Assembly: GCA_026413225.1 (NCBI GenBank)
Contig: CM048554.1
Location: forward strand, 54,395,463 to 54,459,462
Length of the DNA stretch: 64,000 bases
Direction of reading: 5' to 3'
Source of the DNA: Otis tarda
Lineage: Eukaryota; Chordata; Aves; Otidiformes; Otididae
In this document: positions 59,413-64,000 of the stretch, piece after piece
How the letters are laid out: each line of letters opens with the position of its first letter
Numbering within the stretch: the stretch's first letter is position 1
Notes under the pieces: model-generated
What the model saw: only the letters and a program-made list of their open reading frames with translations
Database searches by the model: none
Told to the model about the DNA's origin: nothing
Made by a program: the position numbers and the translations under genes

Positions 59413-59536
59413 CTCCTCTGCTGCATCCTCTCCTCCTCTGGTACTCTGAATGAATAGCGGCGCTTGTTGTTGATGTTTCGAACCATTTGCTTCCGGCTGT
59501 TATCTGATGTCTCAGGAACTACCAGTTCATCACCCT
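59413..59536 (-). CDS. CDC42BPA: CDC42BPA exon between CNH and CRIB
   Basis: A 124-nt exon from acceptor ATTTCAG, entering in phase 1. It encodes [20 protein letters not shown] then [20 protein letters not shown] plus a split Arg, essentially the human sequence. This is the basic linker joining the CNH domain to the CRIB motif. The donor is GTCGGT, with a C at +3 and weak, but the frame and the next exon leave no alternative. Confidence 0.96.
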
Positions 59537-61237
59537 CTGAAATCAATATAAATATGATTATCCAGTGGGACACTTCATTAGGTATTAATAGAATTTTAAT
59601 TTAAAGGCATTTTCTCCCTCTGCTTTTGCTAGTGTTGGGTACCGCCCACTGCCCCTCAAACCTGAACAGATGCTCCTTGATCTATGGGTTTTCTTGGTCA
59701 CTATCTACACTGTTATATAGCAATAGACTTAACCCTTCTTCACACACAAGCTGCCACAACTGTGTTCTCAAAATACTACCGATTAATTCATTCAAACAAA
59801 ACGTTTAGGTGGACAGGAAAGGATCTCAGTCCTCTACCTCAAACTTTCTTTGGCAGCTCTCACTGAAAACCACTACAACAGCCTTGTTCTGCCAAACATC
59901 TGGAAGCTCAATGCAAGATTCTTTTTCATTCATTCCCTGCTTCAAAGAGACGACTCCTTTTGAAATGTTTGAATGCTGATGTATTTTGGTGCAACTGTGG
60001 GAAAAGGGAAGGTAGGTCTGGCCAAGGCATCATTTATAAAGACATGAAATGTACAGCAGTGATAATCATACAATAGGAGCGTTACTTTGAATGAATGCTG
60101 CAACTCCTCTGTCTTGTTTTATATATATGGAGGCTGAAGTTACACTTAATAAGCTTGATACAGCCAACACCTACTGCTCACTGCCAAAATAGTTTTTGTA
60201 TGGAACTGAAATCTCTTCTTTCCTTAAGGTCAACTGGAGATTTCATGAAGTGTGGGATCTACAAGGTAAGCAGCTTCAGGAAAAAAAAACTTGCAGACCT
60301 TTGAAGAGATACACCTGGAGGATACTGTACTGTTTGGTAACTTTTCTGAAAGGCAGGGAGAAACGTACAGGAGCAAGCATCAGCCTTACTCACTTCTGAT
60401 CTTATACTCTCCACTTTGTTTGCTCTTCTGCTCAATTTTTCATGTTCAATCTTTATTAGACTTGAGAATTCTAATTTTGAAGAAGATTCTAATCTTTCAC
60501 CTTATTGCTTCTGTCTGCCACTGTCATTCCTTTTGTACTAATTTGCTAGCAATTTAAATAAGCACCGAAACACTGCCAACTGCAGTATATGTTTCTAGAG
60601 AGTTTATTAACATTATTTTCAGAATAGTTGTTAAAAAATGTTATAGCTTTTGATCAAGCACATCCCCTCTCCACCTAAAAGGTTAAAAAAAAGGTTAAGG
60701 AAATTACTCAGGAGCATGCATATGAAATGGGCTCTAAAAAAAAAAAAAAAAAAAAGACTCATAACAAAAATAGAATTCTGGAGCTAAAACTTTGGCACAC
60801 AATCATATGTGGCCGTAATAACAAGTTGTGAATACATAACATTATATTACTTTCTGATCCTTGGGAAAGGTTTGTTTAGGTTAAGCATAGTATTAATTGT
60901 AACCTAGCACTGCCAAGATCACTATTAAAGCCTTTAACAGTGTAGGCATTTTTAGACAGTGTTCTGGCATGGGATCCCAGATTTGGAGGGAGCGTCCAGT
61001 CATTCTAGTTTCTATTTCCAGTCTTCATCATATATCCAAAAGGGAAAAAAAAAATGTTCAGAGTAGCTGCATAACAGACATCATGGCAATCACTGTGGAA
61101 CCGACAAGCTTGGCTTTCTCCCAAATTAACAAGGACATATACATTTGAGAGACAACTTTCTACAATGCACAGTTCCAAGAAAAATGCTCTTTCTAAACAA
61201 AAATTTGCAAGACGAAAATTGGCTTCTCCTTACTTAC
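59537..61237 (-). other. CDC42BPA: CDC42BPA intron, no gene seen
   Basis: A 1.7 kb AT-rich intron with an A-run of about 20 at 60737-60755. Nothing recognised. Confidence 0.7.
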
Positions 61238-61322
61238 CTGCCATTTTGTTTTTGAAATATATTAATCTAACTGTCTCCAGGCCTAAAAGGTTTAGTGATC
61301 CTTCCGTATTCAAGGGTCGTAC
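61238..61322 (-). CDS. CDC42BPA: CDC42BPA CNH-domain exon (VRPLNTEGS...)
   Basis: An 85-nt exon from acceptor CGTTTCAG to donor GTAAGT, phase 0 in and phase 1 out. It encodes [20 protein letters not shown] then IYFKNKMA. Human has [28 protein letters not shown]. This is the last beta-strand region of the citron-homology (CNH) propeller. Confidence 0.96.
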
Positions 61323-62917
61323 CTGAAACGAGGAAAATCAGTCCTTGTAACAGTAATAACTCACATTTATATAGAGCATCTGATAAATGCACTGAAAAGC
61401 TCCAAGGTGCATTATACACTCTATAATATAAAGAAGCACTGCTATAAAGCCAACCAGGGAGCAGAACGGCATTATCGGCCAGAGCAAAGCCTGCTCCACA
61501 GAACTGCGGGCTGGACGAAGCAGTGTCTTCTGTCTCTAGTAACACATGCCTGCTCTCAAGAATAACCATTGTGAGTCATTAAAACCATGAAGCTGAGTTA
61601 AAAATTTAGATTTTAAACTTCTGTTTGGAGAACAAATACAGAGAGCTGCCTAAAATTCCACTTAAAGACACAGGCTTAACACCATTCCTCCCAGCATTTA
61701 AACAGTTCTGTTAGAAGTCTACTTCATATAACAATTCAAGTTTGTCTATCAGATACACAAAGCAACAAGCTGTGCTTTTATTTTGTCTTAGTATCATGTC
61801 ACAATTATGCTTTGCAACTTGATAAGAGTACATATACAGATTGCTAAAACCTACTAGTACTTGTGATTAACAATGAAAGAAACATTCCACTCTCCAAGTC
61901 TGTAAATTGTGCTAGAAACTAACTCTTCTAAAACAAATTGCCATTTTTGAGTCTCCTAGATATAGCAACTCTTGTTTGTTGAAAGTAGTTTCATTCATTA
62001 AATGGGCAGTCTTGAGTCAGATACTCATAAAAGTACTAAATTGTATTCTGCTGTGTGGAAAAAAATGCTTCAACTGCTTAATAACTCCAAGTTTGGACAT
62101 CAGAAAGAGTAGAGGAAATGTCCTCTAAAAGGTCAGATTCTTCTTCTCTCCTGAAGCTGAGCCCCTTGATCTTTGTATTAGTTACCCTTACAGCATTGAC
62201 AGTCTGCATCTGACATGTGGGAAATTAATATGTAGAGACATTGAATGACTAACACAAGATCACAGGACAATTTTCTGTAGTGCTATGTCACTGGAATGCC
62301 AGTTAAAGGAATAGTCTAAATTATGGGAAAAAAAAAAAAACACCACTTTTATTTTTATTTCCAAATACAGCTGAGCAAACACCACCTACATACCAAGGAA
62401 GTGCCAGTTTTCAAAAACGTCCTTTTGATAAGTGATCCAAACCTGACATCATCGTGGTTTTAATATTTGTACTGGTTGAACCAAAATGTCTAATTCTATT
62501 TGTTTACAATGTTCTCAAGCAGCAGAAGATAGATTTTTTTTTTTTTTTTAAGACCTGTTTAATTATCTTAAAATCCACCATCTTCTGTCCATAACACAGA
62601 TGCAATCAGTCCCATGAAGCCATAATGCACTAAGACCAAGAAACTGCTCTCTACAATATCAGTAAGTCTAACACACTCTCCTGCTCCAGATTGACCATTC
62701 ATCTAAAACAGTGAAACTGCACGCAAAACACATTTCATATCTTCTGTTTTGAACAAACGGCATTGGTTTCTTTGCAGCAGCTCTTCTTTTAGTTCAGTTA
62801 TGTTTAAACAGGCAATTTTAATGATGGCTCCTAATGTGCTTAAAAAGCCTGGTATGACTGCAGCAAAGCCATAGTGAGTCCAGACATTCTTTAACTGATA
62901 CTGAAAGTGCAAGTTAC
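61323..62917 (-). other. CDC42BPA: CDC42BPA intron with possible ancient repeat traces
   Basis: A 1.6 kb intron. Around 61352-61410 (TAATAACTCACATTTATATA then GAGCATCTGA) and around 62210-62270 (TAGAGACATTGAATGACTAA then CACAAGATCACAGG) it resembles old amniote MIR/L3-like repeat tails, too decayed to assign. No gene. Confidence 0.5.
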
Positions 62918-63015
62918 CTTTTTGAGAGGAATAGTCTGAATCCACTCCATGGAGTTCACGTCGAAGATATCAATTGCGTTTTCACTGTACACAGAGAGGT
63001 ATGGTGCATTGTAAC
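62918..63015 (-). CDS. CDC42BPA: CDC42BPA CNH-domain exon (YNAPYLSVYSE...)
   Basis: A 98-nt exon from acceptor CTTCTCAG to donor GTAACT, entering with two bases of a split codon and leaving in phase 0. It encodes YNAPYLSVYSENAIDIFDVN then SMEWIQTIPLKK. The pattern (PYLSVYSE..IDIFDV..MEWIQTI) is the diagnostic CNH-domain propeller blade shared by MRCK and citron kinases. Confidence 0.95.
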
Positions 63016-64000
63016 CTGAGAAGGAAGGATGAGGTATAGTGTCATGTGCTTTTAGACAGGGCTCAAAATACACAATTTCATATGGTTTAACCATATTTAT
63101 TACCAAAAAAACCCACCGCACAATCCAACAACAATATTTACAAAAATACGTTTGGACTCAAAAATGACCAAGAAATTTATTCTGAAGGCAAATCACCACC
63201 AAAAAAACCTAAAACCTCCATGACTTTTCTTTTAACTTTGCAGAATCCAACTACTTTTTGAACTACAAAGGATCACAGTTTACTCTGCCAAACACTGATG
63301 TGGTTCAAAGTTTTTTTATTCTAAAAGCCCTATTTTTAAGAGCTCATATTTTGTAAATGATGCAGTAGGAAAATATATCATTATTATTATTAACTGTCAT
63401 TTCAACGAACTGAGCTTTTAAGTCTTTGGACTATGCACTAAACGAACATCAGTTGGAAATCATCATGACATAGTCATAAAAATCCTCATGTTTCCTTCTA
63501 GCTTTAATGCTCTTTTCTTATTTTCTGGATTGTAAAAGAGAATTCTTGTGCTACTCATCTGGCACACTTCCCCAGGATGAAATTTGTTCTGTTAGGACCA
63601 CTTCTAAAGGAGAATTCAGTATTTCCACGTCGGCAACAAGGCTGCCATGGTCTGCCAAGACTAACAAGAGCATCCAATTTGTGTTTAAATGTAACAGGTT
63701 TTGCCACAAAAATATATCTCCATTCAGATTTGGAATAACATCAAGTCACTTCATTTAAAGCAATCAAAAAAACCTTTCAAAAATACCAACGACCAGTATA
63801 TAGATGAACTACATGTGAAAATACCTGTTTTTTCAATCTATCACAAAATCTTTTATTTTGATTCTTTCTCTGAGTTCATTGTAATAATCACACTCTTGCT
63901 CTAACACCAGAAGTCACATACAGCCTGTAAAAGTTGCTCCTTCCCACATTCAGAAGGAGCTTCACTCAAACAACGTGAAACATTCCTCTCCTCTGCAGCG
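63016..64000 (-). other. CDC42BPA: CDC42BPA intron running off the window
   Basis: At least 985 bases of intron upstream of the last identified exon. No further exon is visible before the window ends. The preceding CNH exon must end one base into a codon. Confidence 0.7.

Larger units (their letters stand above)
39630..64000 (-). other. CDC42BPA: CDC42BPA (MRCK-alpha) 3' part of transcription unit
   Basis: MRCK-alpha is a large Ser/Thr kinase of the DMPK/ROCK group. It binds Cdc42-GTP and phosphorylates myosin light chain and its phosphatase to drive actomyosin at the leading edge and lamella. Only the end is here. Seven constitutive exons on the - strand encode the last CNH-domain strands, the CRIB motif and the Ser/Pro-rich tail, plus one in-frame candidate cassette exon. 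Splice phases agree at every junction. Without the cassette, about 276 C-terminal residues are encoded, matching human residue for residue in most places. The rest of the gene lies beyond 64000. Confidence 0.96.

Noticed and set aside
60725..60760. A run of about 20 A residues, considered as the tail of a processed pseudogene or SINE.
   Set aside because: No gene-derived or SINE-like body precedes it on either strand and no flanking direct repeat is evident. Simple homopolymer.

Overview
The window is vertebrate nuclear DNA, almost certainly from a bird and probably from outside the chicken lineage. Coding sequence is broken into short exons with GT-AG introns. Protein identity is close to human, intergenic distances are short, avian-type endogenous-retrovirus LTRs are present, and one fragment carries the characteristic 3' end of a chicken-repeat-1 (CR1) LINE. 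There is no bacterial, plasmid or phage content and no CRISPR.

Positions 1-37275, + strand: COQ8A (ADCK3/CABC1), the mitochondrial atypical kinase/ATPase of coenzyme Q synthesis. All 14 coding exons can be placed (150 to 36166). They join in frame to a 650-residue protein, against about 647 in human. Every signature of the UbiB family is intact, and residue numbers coincide with human: KxGQ at 276-279, the Ala-rich loop at 337-340, Lys358, Glu405, Asp488/Asn493 and DFG at 507-509. The promoter and upstream non-coding exon(s) lie left of the window. The 10.8 kb intron between coding exons 3 and 4 holds three ERV LTRs, all antisense to the gene.

Positions about 37276-39630: a short intergenic gap between two convergent transcription units, with a perfect small hairpin.

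Positions about 39630-64000, - strand: the 3' end of CDC42BPA (MRCK-alpha). Seven constitutive exons encode the end of the CNH domain, the CRIB motif that binds Cdc42-GTP, and the Ser/Pro-rich C-terminal tail, followed by a 3'UTR of about 4.8 kb. An extra in-frame 186-base exon (51830-52015) lies between the CRIB exon and the tail. It encodes a second CRIB-like sequence and is the most interesting observation here. The kinase domain, coiled coils, C1 and PH domains and most of CNH lie beyond the right edge.

The two genes are not a functional unit. Their tail-to-tail arrangement matches the human 1q42 locus and is conserved synteny. Non-exonic DNA is ordinary intron sequence with homopolymer tracts, weakly recognisable ancient repeats, and one striking perfect AT-rich palindrome of 84 bp.
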